Positions 8,403-16,995 of a stretch of 36,492 nt of DNA are shown here, in pieces. Location: the NCBI GenBank assembly GCA_017443945.1, contig JAFSXS010000010.1:1-36492 (forward strand). The letters are read 5' to 3'. How positions within the stretch are numbered: the stretch's first letter is position 1; each line of letters opens with the position of its first letter. The notes below the pieces were generated by a model. That model was not told where the DNA came from, did not search any database, and saw nothing but the letters and a program-made list of their open reading frames with translations. This DNA is from Synergistaceae bacterium (lineage in GTDB: Bacteria; Synergistota; Synergistia; Synergistales; Aminobacteriaceae). Position numbers and translations under genes: made by a program.

Positions 8403-8580
8403 ATCTCGCCCTCAATGCTTCCATTTTTACTTCATCAAGACTGTAATCACCCTTGATAATTCCTGTTAAGCTCTTGATAATTTCTTTAATTTCAGGATCA
8501 ATACCTTTACTGACAATTTCCCCAATGCGCTTTGCATGTTGTTCTGCAGTTTCTCCCGGCAATCTCTTTATTCCCGGCAT
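8386..8580 (-). CDS. Putative antitoxin of the PIN-domain pair
   Basis: 64 residues from ATG at 8580. The reading frame extends upstream to a TTG at 8598, but that codon lies in the ribosome site GGGGAGG, so the ATG nine bases further on is the real start. The C-terminal stretch YSLDEVKMEALRARYDRTR resembles the toxin-wrapping tail of antitoxins that accompany PIN_3 toxins. The N-terminal part (TAEQHAKRIGEIVSKG) has no family I can name with confidence. The 17-base overlap with the toxin gene supports a bicistronic toxin-antitoxin unit. The family assignment is by position and general features. Confidence 0.7.
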   Translation of the reverse strand: MPGIKRLPGETAEQHAKRIGEIVSKGIDPEIKEIIKSLTGIIKGDYSLDEVKMEALRARYDRTR

Positions 8581-8607
8581 AAATATAACCCTCCCCAAAA
8601 TTTTTAT

Positions 8608-8640
8608 GACTCTCCCTCACTAAACCAGCAAGGGAGAATC
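8608..8640 (-). terminator. Terminator-like hairpin after the garD-like gene
   Basis: A 10 bp stem (8608-8617 / 8631-8640, one U-G pair) with a 13-base loop lies between the dehydratase stop and the antitoxin start. On the minus strand it is followed by ATAAAAATTTT, not a clean U-run, so partial termination is likely. It probably separates the dehydratase from the toxin-antitoxin unit. Confidence 0.5.
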
Positions 8641-8650
8641 AAATTATACA

Positions 8651-10162
8651 CTACGTTATAGGCGCAGGATTGAATATACACAAAAAATTATGCAGCCCGT
8701 ATTGTTCTGTGTAAGGCTTCTTTGTTCCGCTTGCAACGTCGACTATGAAATTAAATAATTCCGTCCCGACCTCTTGAATCGTTTTCTCGCCCGTAACAAC
8801 TGCACCCGCGCTGATGTCAATTACGTCTGGCCATTGTTCCTTCATTTCATTACGTGAGCAGACTTTTATAACAGGAGCAGCCGCTAACCCGTATGGAGTC
8901 CCCCGTCCCGTCATGAAAACTTGTAATCCGATACCGCTAGCTAATTGACACGGGCCGCAGACCATATCACTCGCAGGTGTCGCCGCGTAAATCATTCCGT
9001 GTTTTGTTGGACGTTCAGCAGGTGATAATACTTCAACAATTGGCGATGTCCCGCTTTTTGCGATTGATCCCATAGCTTTCTCTACTATGTTGCTGAGACC
9101 GCCTTTTTTGTTGCCCGGTGCAGGGTTTGCGCTTCTGTCGACCTCTCCGGCAGCAAGATAATTATCATACCAGCGCATTTCTTCAGCGAGTTTATCTCTT
9201 ACTTCTGAACTTATGCAGCGTTCAGCAATAAAATTAACTCCGTCCCTAACTTCTGTAACTTCACTGAACATGACAGTTGCACCAGCTTGCACTAACATAT
9301 CAGCCGCATAACCCGCGCTAGGATTAGCACTCACTCCGGAAAAAGCGTCACTACCTCCGCACTGCATTCCGACTAATAAATCACTTAAGGGCAGCTCTTC
9401 ACGCCGTCTCTTGTCTAAAACCTGCAATTTTTTCTCGGCCATGTTAAGAATCGCGTTAATCATAGCGTCAAAGCCTTTGCAGTCCTGTAAAACTATAACA
9501 TTTTCAGGAGTATTTAATTCCGGTTCAATTAATTTATCGACGGTCAATTTTTCGCAGCCTAACGAGACAACCATTAACTCACCGCCAAAATTCGGATGTT
9601 TCGCAATATTTTGCAGCGCCCTAATAGGAAATTTCGCAAACGGTGCATTAATAGCAACTCCGCAGCCGTAAGCATGATTTATCGCAACTACATCATCAAC
9701 ATTTTTATATTTCGGCAAGATTTCGCGCTTGATTCTCTCGACTGCAACATTTAAGACTCCTTGCACACACTGCACAGTAGTCTGAATGCCTAAAATATTT
9801 CGAGTCCCTGCATAAAAGCCGTCTCGACTCTTGTAGCCTATGAAAGTTTTGCGGGGTGCAACGGGTAAATCTTTCACGATATTAACTCCATAGGGCATAT
9901 TATCAAGTGAAGGAGAAACAGGAAGCCTCAACATATGCTCATTAATCCATGAACCGCGCTTAATTTCATCAAGTGCATAACCCAGCACAACGCCATATCT
10001 TATAATTTCGCCGTCTTTGGGAATATCAACAAGTGCAAATTTATGAGCCTGCGGAATATCATCACGCAAAATTATTCCCGGCATTATTTCAGTGCCTTTG
10101 TTAACGTCATGAGTTACGACTGCAACATTATCGCGTTCAGTTATTTTCACGTAATCACGCAA
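8651..10162 (-). CDS. garD: Galactarate dehydratase (UxaA/GarD family)
   Basis: 503 residues. Two-part architecture of the family: an N-terminal SAF domain (residues 1-90, ITERDNVAVVTHDVNKG, IPQAHKFALVDIPKDGEIIRYG) and a large C-terminal catalytic domain (GTRNILGIQTTVQC, AINHAYGCGVAINAPFAKFPI, MQCGGSDAFSGVSANPSAGYAAD). The remembered E. coli GarD sequence shares long blocks (DRSANPAPGNKKGGLSNIVEKA, ATPASDMVC, FMTGRGTPYG, LHNFLCIFNPAPIT), more than altronate dehydratase UxaA would. GarD removes water from galactarate to give 5-keto-4-deoxy-D-glucarate, in the cytoplasm, with an iron cofactor. No aldolase (GarL) is near. Lies on the minus strand with no partner upstream. Altronate or another aldarate remains possible. 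Confidence 0.85.
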   Translation of the reverse strand: MRDYVKITERDNVAVVTHDVNKGTEIMPGIILRDDIPQAHKFALVDIPKDGEIIRYGVVLGYALDEIKRGSWINEHMLRLPVSPSLDNMPYGVNIVKDLPVAPRKTFIGYKSRDGFYAGTRNILGIQTTVQCVQGVLNVAVERIKREILPKYKNVDDVVAINHAYGCGVAINAPFAKFPIRALQNIAKHPNFGGELMVVSLGCEKLTVDKLIEPELNTPENVIVLQDCKGFDAMINAILNMAEKKLQVLDKRRREELPLSDLLVGMQCGGSDAFSGVSANPSAGYAADMLVQAGATVMFSEVTEVRDGVNFIAERCISSEVRDKLAEEMRWYDNYLAAGEVDRSANPAPGNKKGGLSNIVEKAMGSIAKSGTSPIVEVLSPAERPTKHGMIYAATPASDMVCGPCQLASGIGLQVFMTGRGTPYGLAAAPVIKVCSRNEMKEQWPDVIDISAGAVVTGEKTIQEVGTELFNFIVDVASGTKKPYTEQYGLHNFLCIFNPAPIT

Positions 10163-10364
10163 TTTTTTTACCCCCTTTTATTTATGGATAAGGTTATTTT
10201 ACAGCAGAAATTATTTCTGACTCAATAATATTTGTCTCGCACTCAAGTTTATAAGACTCGAATCTTTGAGCGTTTGACTCAATTACTAGATAGTGTGTTC
10301 AAAGTATCTTAAGGCACATTAAATTTGTACTGATGTTAAATATCGCGTCGCAATACCTCGCCAA

Positions 10365-10530
10365 CGTTTCAGCTCTAAAAATGTATTATTTATTATAATA
10401 ATTCGGACTGGCATTCCAAATGAATCTTGTTGAGCCTCCTTTTGTGCAGTCTATGTCCTGATTGCCTCCTGCTGCGTAGTGATGTACTTTTACATAAAAG
10501 TCTTTCGAAAACGTGCATTTATAATTACGG
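10365..10530 (-). pseudogene. Remnant of an IS5-family transposase (minus strand)
   Basis: Translated in two frames, the fragment reads GGNQDIDCTKGG, TKIHL and then GMPVRIII-NNT. These are the 'TKGGxxTKIHLAVDxxGMPVR' segment of IS5/IS427-group transposases, with about five to ten codons lost and a frameshift between TKIHL and GMPVR. It has stops in every frame and no ends or inverted repeats that I can define, so it is a dead fragment. Confidence 0.7.
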
Positions 10531-10799
10531 GCGGGGAAAAAGGCTCGGCAAAAACGCGATAAAAAAACGGGGTGCACACATACAACAAATATTCAAGTTT
10601 TAACTCAACAAAAATATTTTGTCATAGCTTCCCGAAAATGTTTATAGAAAGCGCCTATCATAAGCTATCCAAAGTCAGAATCTTTCTTCACAATCTCAAA
10701 AAGTTTGCCCAAATTCCCGTATAAAACGACGGTGCGTATTGTTATGATCTCCATATTTCCGGTTCTACATGGTGCACCAGTTCGCAATATCCAACGATT

Positions 10800-10960
10800 A
10801 TCTTTCGCCGTACGACTGCCAAATTGGAAGTAAATTGAAGTGTGTCTGTACACTGTTTTTTTTGAGCCAATAGCAGAAATATTCTATAGGATTAAGCTCA
10901 GGTGAATAAGGCGGCATTGCGTCGTTTTTTCCTGTGAAATGAAGCACTATCTAAGAACCT
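10800..10960 (-). pseudogene. Remnant of an IS630-family transposase (minus strand)
   Basis: On the minus strand 10960-10800 reads FLDSASFHRKK, then after a frameshift and an apparent deletion, MPPYSPELNPIEYFCYWLK. These match the second and third catalytic blocks (LDNASFH..., LPPYSPELNPIE) of IS630/Tc1-type DDE transposases. The stretch that normally separates the two blocks is shortened, so the gene is not functional. Confidence 0.8.
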
Positions 10961-10994
10961 GTTTTCACATGGGAAAGAGAATTAAATATAAATA

Positions 10995-11335
10995 ATGAAA
11001 ATTTATCCAAAGTGATTTAACAGATAGACAGAGGAAAAAATAGACCCTTTCTACACAAAAATACGAGAGTATTGACTAATGCAGTTTTTTACGTTTTAGA
11101 AACCGGCTGTCAATGGGGACAACTTCCACATGATTTTTCCGCGTATCAGATAGTTTATAGTTTTTTCCGTCGTGCGAAAGTAACCGATTTATGGGAAAAG
11201 ATTATGCAATATACTGTGATGTAAACAAGAATACGTATGCAGTAATAGATTCCCAAAGTGTTAAAACAGTAAGAGACGTAGAATAGGTAGGTTATGACGG
11301 TCATAAAAAAATTAACGCCAAATATTAGAAAATTT
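10995..11335 (+). pseudogene. Remnant of a second IS5-family transposase (plus strand)
   Basis: ATG at 10995 begins MKIYP, followed after a one-base frameshift by SDLTDRQ. The fragment then reads NAVFYVLETGCQWGQLPHDF, SFFRRAKVTDLWEKI, and, after another frameshift, DSQSVKT and GYDGHKKINA. These are the consecutive conserved blocks of IS5-group transposases (YPSDLTDEQ, LRTGCQWRMLPHDF, DSQSVKT, GYD). The gene has at least two frameshifts and several stops and lacks its C-terminal half. Confidence 0.85.
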
Positions 11336-11484
11336 TGTAGTGTTTTACAATAATTACATCAAAAAAGGGACTCGCCTCCCAACAAAAAAACAGATATCCA
11401 GACATGAAATTTTTGCACCGGGTTAAATTATTATTGAAGGAAACTTTTTTAACCGGCAATAAATGCATCAATGAAGGCGAGTAG

Positions 11485-12549
11485 TTAAAAACTTTCTGCA
11501 ATATCTTTCGCACTTGGGGGACAGCCTTTCACGCAATTTTTTGCACCCGAACAACAAACGCCGACTCCTAGCGCATTATCAGGAATATTTTTATTTTTCC
11601 AGCCCTGACCAATATAAATATTTTTGCTCATTCCGCGCGAATTAACGTATAAAGCTCTCACTAATGCAGCATAACAAGCACTACACGCCGAATCTTCATG
11701 AACATTTTTTATCAGACCTGCGACTCTTCCTGATGGACGTGGATATTTTCCGGCATCGTCGGGATCGTTGAGGTTAATAATTTCTGACTCGTTAAAATCT
11801 ATTTCGCCCGCTCCGTAGTCATAAGCAAGTTTTATATATTTCACTTGATTCAAATCGAGTCCCATTAAGTTAGCACCATACGAGTCAATTTTTACAGGAT
11901 CAGTGCCGAGAAAGATTCTATTTGTCTGCACAGGATTCCCGCCCTCCTCAAAATTTAAATCGCCGCAAATACTATCGACTATGATTAAACCAGTTTTCAA
12001 AGCTGCGCCTAATGCTGCAATAGGTTTTGTTAATCCCAGCGAGTGAAAGCGCCTTTTTTCTTTGTCAGGGAGACAACCTTTTAAATTTTTCAGCGCACAA
12101 GTCATAACAGTTTGGCAATGACCCTTCAAAACAGGAAGATTAACGAGCAGTCCCGCACTAAGAGCACGCACGCAAATATCAATAGGGCCGATTTGAGTAT
12201 TAATTTTTCTCGTTGAGTCATGCTTTAAATCATAGAACGGGACATTATATTTTTCGCAAATTTTGTCATAACCGGCGCGCTTCATTGCTCGATTTGTGTC
12301 ATCACCTACCCAGCTGCCCTCGATAATGCTTATATCTTTTACGCCGTTTGCCCTGAAATATTCTATGCAGCCCGATAAAATTCCTGCGTGAGTTGTTGCT
12401 CCGTTGTCGGGGTGTCCTGCTACGACGAGATTAGGTTTTAACGCGACATTGCCTCCGGTTGGAACGAGATTAATTGCATTCGACGACTCTAATAATTTAA
12501 CTGTCATTGAGTGAGAGTCTGTGCCGTAAATATTATAAATTTTGCTCAT
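11485..12549 (-). CDS. DUF362 domain protein with C-terminal cysteine cluster
   Basis: 354 residues. The DUF362 domain fills residues about 20-270 (KPNLVVAG, GVKDISIIEGSW, VNLPVLKGHCQTVMTCALKNLKGCLP, LGTDPVKIDSYGA), a family of unknown function found mainly in anaerobes and sometimes fused to ferredoxin domains. The C-terminus has a cysteine-rich tail (ACSACYAAL, CCSGAKNCVKGCPPSAKDI) that could bind an iron-sulfur cluster, but it lacks the classic ferredoxin spacing. The stop lies next to the transposase graveyard. The Wzy-like gene upstream ends 15 bases before its start, so the two may be co-transcribed, although no functional link is evident. Confidence 0.8.
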   Translation of the reverse strand: MSKIYNIYGTDSHSMTVKLLESSNAINLVPTGGNVALKPNLVVAGHPDNGATTHAGILSGCIEYFRANGVKDISIIEGSWVGDDTNRAMKRAGYDKICEKYNVPFYDLKHDSTRKINTQIGPIDICVRALSAGLLVNLPVLKGHCQTVMTCALKNLKGCLPDKEKRRFHSLGLTKPIAALGAALKTGLIIVDSICGDLNFEEGGNPVQTNRIFLGTDPVKIDSYGANLMGLDLNQVKYIKLAYDYGAGEIDFNESEIINLNDPDDAGKYPRPSGRVAGLIKNVHEDSACSACYAALVRALYVNSRGMSKNIYIGQGWKNKNIPDNALGVGVCCSGAKNCVKGCPPSAKDIAESF

Positions 12550-12564
12550 AAATATTCATCTCCA

Positions 12565-13824
12565 TTAAATGTAAGCTAAAGCAAATGACCATACAGTAAA
12601 GGATCCTGCACCCTGTCCAGCTAAAAACGTTTCAAATAGTGCCCTGTACATAGAAGCTATTATCATAGAACCTACGAGCATTTGTACCTTTGTCATGTGC
12701 GCAACATTCTTGAAGTAAGCAAACGTTAAGTAAAATACTGCTGTGAAAATAAAGATTCCTCCTATTATGCCGGTGCTTACAATTGTAGTGAGATAAAAAG
12801 AGTCAAAGAAACCAAACGGCCCCAACCCTACGAACCAATCATAAAGAGTCATTCTTGCTAATAGCGGAGAAGTATAATTTACAGCTCTGTTGCTTAATTC
12901 GTAAACTTGCTCCCAGTCAACATAAATTATAAGCAGCACAACAGCTATTATCATAGAATAAATCATCAAGACTCTAGCGTTTACATGTATTCCGTTGTAA
13001 TATTTGAGAGTAAAATATGTAATCCAGAAACCTATTATTCCCGTTATTGCAGCTCTCGAACCAGTAGACAAAAGCACAATTATTACTACGATACACAAAA
13101 TTTTTGAATACAAATATGTGAGATTCCATTTATTATGGCCAGCTTCCAAAACAAGTTCCCGATATACAGCAAAGGCCATCAGAAAATGAAACGCGTTTCC
13201 GCCGGCTGTATTGAAATGTCCCATTCCGAAAGCAAAACGATAACGCCCTGCATTACCGAGAACATTTGCAAGCGAACTCAAGAACGCAAATCCGTCAAAA
13301 TATGTGATATACATCATTAATATTGCTGTGCCGTGAGTAATAACTATATGTTTTATTACATGTTCTTCAAGGTGATAGGCTTTCATTATTCTGGCTGTAA
13401 AAAATAGGTTGCAATAAAATGCTAGTATTGACAAATATTCTCTATCTGCATTAGTGCGGGCACCTATAGCCGTTAAATTCAGCATGAGCGCGAAAATCTG
13501 CCAGAACATAAATAACGTTATCCCGATAATAAAAACGTTTACGGCCTTGTTGTGAAATATTTTGCGTCTTATAGTTAAATTTATTGTTCCCGTAATACCC
13601 CAATGCATGACAGCAGTATAAAATTTTGCTTCCAATAGTGCCTGAGGCGATATGAATCCCGGCTCCGACGCGTATTGAAGAATATATTTGACAAAGAAAA
13701 ATATAAATGATGACACAAGAAAAATCTCGATCTTGAATTTCTTGCTAGTTATGATAAAAAATATCGTCTTGTATAAATCTATAATATAATCTTTTATATT
13801 TACGGCAACAGCTTTATTATTCAT
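12565..13824 (-). CDS. Wzy/O-antigen ligase-like polytopic membrane protein
   Basis: 419 residues with about ten hydrophobic segments and a long basic N-terminus. The sequence includes GHFNTAGGNAFHFLMA and STGSRAAITG, resembling the family signature (Wzy_C, PF04932) in which an Arg-rich loop (GSRxxxxG) acts on polyisoprenyl-linked glycan. Family members polymerise O-antigen repeats or ligate glycan to lipid A core. The sequence is too divergent to name the substrate. The ATG at 13824 precedes kduI by 91 bases in a divergent arrangement. Confidence 0.65.
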   Translation of the reverse strand: MNNKAVAVNIKDYIIDLYKTIFFIITSKKFKIEIFLVSSFIFFFVKYILQYASEPGFISPQALLEAKFYTAVMHWGITGTINLTIRRKIFHNKAVNVFIIGITLFMFWQIFALMLNLTAIGARTNADREYLSILAFYCNLFFTARIMKAYHLEEHVIKHIVITHGTAILMMYITYFDGFAFLSSLANVLGNAGRYRFAFGMGHFNTAGGNAFHFLMAFAVYRELVLEAGHNKWNLTYLYSKILCIVVIIVLLSTGSRAAITGIIGFWITYFTLKYYNGIHVNARVLMIYSMIIAVVLLIIYVDWEQVYELSNRAVNYTSPLLARMTLYDWFVGLGPFGFFDSFYLTTIVSTGIIGGIFIFTAVFYLTFAYFKNVAHMTKVQMLVGSMIIASMYRALFETFLAGQGAGSFTVWSFALAYI

Positions 13825-13849
13825 GTTTCGTTAATTTATCTCCCTTAAT

Positions 13850-13878
13850 TTGTGCTTGATATTATGATAACATAATCT
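13850..13878 (+). promoter_or_regulatory. Candidate kduI promoter overlapping a perfect inverted repeat
   Basis: TTGTGC (13850-13855) and TAATCT (13873-13878) are 17 bases apart, upstream of kduI. A perfect 6-base inverted repeat ATTATG-ATAA-CATAAT (13861-13876) covers the spacer and -10 box, as expected for an operator. Based on pattern only; it would have to be shown to bind a regulator of the uronate genes. Confidence 0.4.
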
Positions 13879-13915
13879 GTGCTAAAAAATTTTTTACAGG
13901 AGGCAAATTTAAAAT

Positions 13916-14758
13916 ATGGACATTCGTTATTCGTGCAGCCCCAATGACGTTAAGCGCTACACAACAGAAGAGCTGCGCAAAGAGTTCTTAATCGAAAATC
14001 TTTACACGCCCGACAAGGTAAACGCCGTTTACAGCCACGTTGATAGAATGGTTACTCTTGGTTGTATGCCGGTGAGCAAAAAACTTTCTATTGATGACGG
14101 TATTGACGTATGGAAAAATTTCGGGACTCATTATTTCCTCGAACGCCGCGAGATCGGAATATTCAATTTAGGCGGTGCAGGCAAAATCGAGGCTGACGGG
14201 ACAAATTACGAACTCGGCTATAAAGACTGCTTATACATCACTAAGGGAACAGAAAAAGTTTATTTCTCAAGCGATGACGCAAATAACCCCGCAAAATTTT
14301 ATATGGTCTCTGCTCCTGCTCACACAAGTTACGAGACGAAATTAATAAAAATTGCTGATGCCGCAAAACGTCCGCTCGGTGATCCTGCAACATCAAACAA
14401 GCGCGTAATCAATCAATTTATACATCCTGACGTGCTCAAAACCTGCCAGCTTTCAATGGGTCTTACACAATTAGAGTCCGGAAGCGTTTGGAACACAATG
14501 CCAGCTCACACTCACGAGCGCAGAATGGAAATTTATACATATTTCGAGATTCCCGATGACAACGTAGTATTTCACTTCATGGGACAAGGCAGCGAAACAA
14601 GGCACATAGTTATGAAAAATTTTGACGCTGTAATATCGCCTTCCTGGTCAATTCATTCCGGAGCAGGCACAGCAAGTTACACATTTATTTGGGCAATGGG
14701 CGGAGAAAATCAAGAGTTCGACGACATGGACGTAATTAAGCCCACTGACATGAGATAA
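13916..14758 (+). CDS. kduI: 5-dehydro-4-deoxy-D-glucuronate isomerase
   Basis: 280 residues; E. coli KduI is 278 and nearly every block is shared (YSHVDRMVTLGCMPV, YFLERREIGIFNLGGAG, HTHERRMEIYTYFEI, SWSIHSGAGTASYTFIWAM, DDMD). It converts 5-dehydro-4-deoxy-D-glucuronate (from unsaturated uronates of pectin or alginate-like polymers) to 3-deoxy-D-glycero-2,5-hexodiulosonate. The zinc ligands H198, H200, E205 and a His in SWSIHSG are all present. Ribosome site AGGAGG upstream. Followed 24 bases later by kduD, its pathway partner, so the pair is an operon. Confidence 0.97.
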   Translation: MDIRYSCSPNDVKRYTTEELRKEFLIENLYTPDKVNAVYSHVDRMVTLGCMPVSKKLSIDDGIDVWKNFGTHYFLERREIGIFNLGGAGKIEADGTNYELGYKDCLYITKGTEKVYFSSDDANNPAKFYMVSAPAHTSYETKLIKIADAAKRPLGDPATSNKRVINQFIHPDVLKTCQLSMGLTQLESGSVWNTMPAHTHERRMEIYTYFEIPDDNVVFHFMGQGSETRHIVMKNFDAVISPSWSIHSGAGTASYTFIWAMGGENQEFDDMDVIKPTDMR

Positions 14759-14782
14759 TTTATATGAGGTGAAAATTTTATT

Positions 14783-15538
14783 ATGGCAAACTTATTTGAT
14801 CTCAACGGTAAAATCGCATTAGTAACAGGCGCAAGAACAGGAATCGGACGCGGCATAGCAGAAGGTCTCGCAGAAGCAGGCTGTGATGTAGTCGGCGCAG
14901 GTCATGCAGCAATGCCGGAAACTGAAGAGTATATTAAATCTCTCGGACGAAAATTTTTGTATTACGACATCGACATGTCAAAGCAAGATAAGATTCAAGA
15001 TTTAGTCGACACAACTGTAAAAACTTTCGGGAGACTCGATATTCTCGTAAATAATGCAGGAATTATAAGGCGCGAGGACGTTCTCGAATTTAGCGAAAAA
15101 AACTGGGATGACGTAATTAACACGAACCAGAAATCTTTATTTTTCCTGTCTCAGGCAGCAGCAAGAGTCATGAAATCTCAAGGCGGCGGCAAAATAATTA
15201 ATATTGCATCAATGCTTTCATTTCAGGGCGGTATAAGAGTCGTCAGCTACACGGCCAGCAAAAGCGCAGTAGCAGGCATAACAAAATTAATGGCCAACGA
15301 ACTGGCAAAATATAATATTCAGGTCAACGCAATAGCACCGGGGTATATCGCAACAAATAATACTGACGCGCTCATAAAGGATCCCAAACGCAGTGTAGAA
15401 ATTTTGTCGAGAATCCCTGCTGACAGATGGGGAACTCCTGAAGATTTAAAGGGTGCTGCTGTATTTCTTGCGTCGCAGGCTTCAAATTATGTGAACGGCC
15501 ATATTTTAGCGGTCGACGGAGGCTGGCTCGCGAGATAA
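14783..15538 (+). CDS. kduD: 2-dehydro-3-deoxy-D-gluconate 5-dehydrogenase
   Basis: 251 residues, classic short-chain dehydrogenase. The NAD-binding motif TGARTGIGRG lies near residue 16, NNAG near residue 92, and the catalytic Ser-Tyr-Lys set is present (S in NIASMLSF, YTASK near 155). KduD reduces 3-deoxy-D-glycero-2,5-hexodiulosonate to 2-keto-3-deoxygluconate with NADH, the step after KduI. The gene follows kduI by 24 bases with a GAGGTG ribosome site. SDR enzymes are hard to name by sequence alone; the position beside kduI is what makes kduD the best call. KDG kinase and aldolase are not adjacent, though a PfkB kinase lies at 34140. Confidence 0.93.
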   Translation: MANLFDLNGKIALVTGARTGIGRGIAEGLAEAGCDVVGAGHAAMPETEEYIKSLGRKFLYYDIDMSKQDKIQDLVDTTVKTFGRLDILVNNAGIIRREDVLEFSEKNWDDVINTNQKSLFFLSQAAARVMKSQGGGKIINIASMLSFQGGIRVVSYTASKSAVAGITKLMANELAKYNIQVNAIAPGYIATNNTDALIKDPKRSVEILSRIPADRWGTPEDLKGAAVFLASQASNYVNGHILAVDGGWLAR

Positions 15539-15601
15539 TAAATTTTTTCCCGATATTAACTGCTACAATATACATGCAGATTTTAAAGGAGGGAAAATAT
15601 C

Positions 15602-16144
15602 ATGACAACGATTTTAATTATTTGCGCGTTCGTAATATTATTTGCAGGATGTAACAAAGCATTTGCCGACGAAGATTATTCAAAGGATATTGCAGAAGAA
15701 ATTCGTAATTTCATGATATTGGATGATTGGCACTTCAGCTTTGATGATGAGCAGGGGATATTAAGATTCGGCGTGAACATAGGCGGGAAGATGAAAAATA
15801 TTAATTACTACTTGCAAATTCACGAAGATTCTTTCACGGTTTATGCGATCTCACCCATAAGCGCGGACTCTGATAATCCTTTAGCGATTGCAGCAATGGC
15901 AGAATTTATTTGCAGAGCTAACTACGGACTCAGGAACGGAAATTTTGAGCTTGACTGCCGGGACGGTGAAATCCGTTATAAGATTCACACGAATTGCAGC
16001 GATATAACCCCTTCACGAGAAATAGTGCGTGCAAGTATAGTTATTCCTGCGATGATGTTCGAAAAGTATTCGCCGGGGATTCTTGATTTAATATTTACTG
16101 ACGCTAAACCTGAAGACGCGGTTAAAAAATGTGAGGCCAGCTAA
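15602..16144 (+). CDS. YbjN-like protein with N-terminal signal or lipoprotein sequence
   Basis: 180 residues. Residues 1-23 are hydrophobic and include LFAGC (residues 13-17), a possible lipobox, followed by NKAFA which could be a signal peptidase I site instead. The rest has the layout of YbjN/type III chaperone-like proteins (a helix, then several strands: DDWHFSFDDEQGILRFGVNI...YLQIHEDSFTVYAISP...), with a helical C-terminus. Function of that family outside YbjN itself is unknown. It has a strong ribosome site (AAAGGAGGG) and a terminator behind it, and may be read with kduD or separately. Confidence 0.5.
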   Translation: MTTILIICAFVILFAGCNKAFADEDYSKDIAEEIRNFMILDDWHFSFDDEQGILRFGVNIGGKMKNINYYLQIHEDSFTVYAISPISADSDNPLAIAAMAEFICRANYGLRNGNFELDCRDGEIRYKIHTNCSDITPSREIVRASIVIPAMMFEKYSPGILDLIFTDAKPEDAVKKCEAS

Positions 16145-16157
16145 TAAATATTATTAT

Positions 16158-16189
16158 TGACTCCCAAATTACGCCGGGAGTCATTTTTT
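16158..16189 (+). terminator. Bidirectional terminator between convergent genes
   Basis: Perfect 8 bp stem TGACTCCC (16158-16165) / GGGAGTCA (16176-16183), 10-base loop, then TTTTTT on the plus strand. It sits between the YbjN-like gene and the minus-strand methyltransferase stop at 16188. Confidence 0.85.
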
Positions 16190-16949
16190 ATTCTTTTACA
16201 GCTCTGACTCTGAGTCTTACATAATCAGCGAACCATTCTCCGCCGTGATACAATCTTATGTCATTGCGCAAGTTATTCACAGAATCTAATATAATTATTT
16301 CACGGTCAGACTCTTTCACGGACTTAAACGGGATATTCACGAACATTTTTATCCAGTTATACATGCCTTCGTCGGTGTCTAATTTCGTGGGTCTGTCGAA
16401 TAAAATTGCGAATCTCACTGTAAATCCGGCATTCTCTAATAACGACGCATACTCGCCAATAGTCGGAAAATAGAACGGCATAACGTATTTATAACCGTGA
16501 GCAGCAAAATTTTTCGCTAGTTCCTCATGAATGAGCCTGCAGCAACCATAACCGCCCATTTCAAAAACGAACTGTCCGCCGGATCTCAAAGCATTATATA
16601 CGCACTTCATCATTAAGGGCTGCTTATATTTGTCTATCCAGTGAAGAACGGCATTAGAGAAAATTGCATCAACTTTCTCACTGAGCTTGAAATTAGCTGC
16701 GTCTGAGTGAATAAAATTTATGCCGGGATTGTTTGCGCGGGCTTGATTTAACATTTCTTCAGAAGCGTCAAGGCCGGTAACGTTAAAACCTTTTTCCGCA
16801 AGTGCCTTAGTGAGTGCTCCCGTCCCGCAGCCTAAATCAATAACGTTTTTGACTCCGTCGGGTTCTATTAAGTTCAAGACATCAGCACCATATTTGTACA
16901 CGAACGAGAAGCCTTGTGAATATTTTTCTGTATTCCAATTTTGATTCAT
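16188..16949 (-). CDS. Class I SAM-dependent methyltransferase (trans-aconitate-methyltransferase-like)
   Basis: 253 residues. SAM-binding motif VIDLGCGTGALTKAL near residue 38, acidic ribose-binding D in VTGLDASEEML, and post-motif DAIFSNAVLHWI resemble trans-aconitate 2-methyltransferase and related UbiE-like enzymes. The C-terminal half (residues 140-253) is alpha-rich as in that group. Substrate cannot be told. It stands alone on the minus strand with no functional partner. Cytoplasmic. Upstream of its start lies a 186-base gap holding an imperfect ~50-base tandem duplication. Confidence 0.85.
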   Translation of the reverse strand: MNQNWNTEKYSQGFSFVYKYGADVLNLIEPDGVKNVIDLGCGTGALTKALAEKGFNVTGLDASEEMLNQARANNPGINFIHSDAANFKLSEKVDAIFSNAVLHWIDKYKQPLMMKCVYNALRSGGQFVFEMGGYGCCRLIHEELAKNFAAHGYKYVMPFYFPTIGEYASLLENAGFTVRFAILFDRPTKLDTDEGMYNWIKMFVNIPFKSVKESDREIIILDSVNNLRNDIRLYHGGEWFADYVRLRVRAVKE

Positions 16950-16995
16950 GATTTATGCCTCCTGTAATTTATTTATAGCACACTTACATAATTTC

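Larger units (their letters stand above)
10163..11484. other. Gene-poor interval of decayed insertion sequences
   Basis: About 1.3 kb without an intact gene. 10163-10360 holds nothing I can recognise beyond the upstream region of the dehydratase. 10365-11335 holds three decayed transposases, described separately. 11340-11484 has a perfect 8-base inverted repeat (ACTCGCCT at 11370, AGGCGAGT at 11475) flanking an inner hairpin near 11420-11455, which may be the remnant of a small mobile element or the terminator of the DUF362 gene. Confidence 0.7.

Noticed and set aside
10163-11484. Complete insertion sequence or composite transposon
   Set aside because: All transposase fragments have frameshifts and stops, and no matching terminal inverted repeats with target duplications were found.
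11325-11513. Minus-strand ORF of 62 codons after the IS5 remnant
   Set aside because: Overlaps the DUF362 C-terminus in another frame and has no recognisable similarity.
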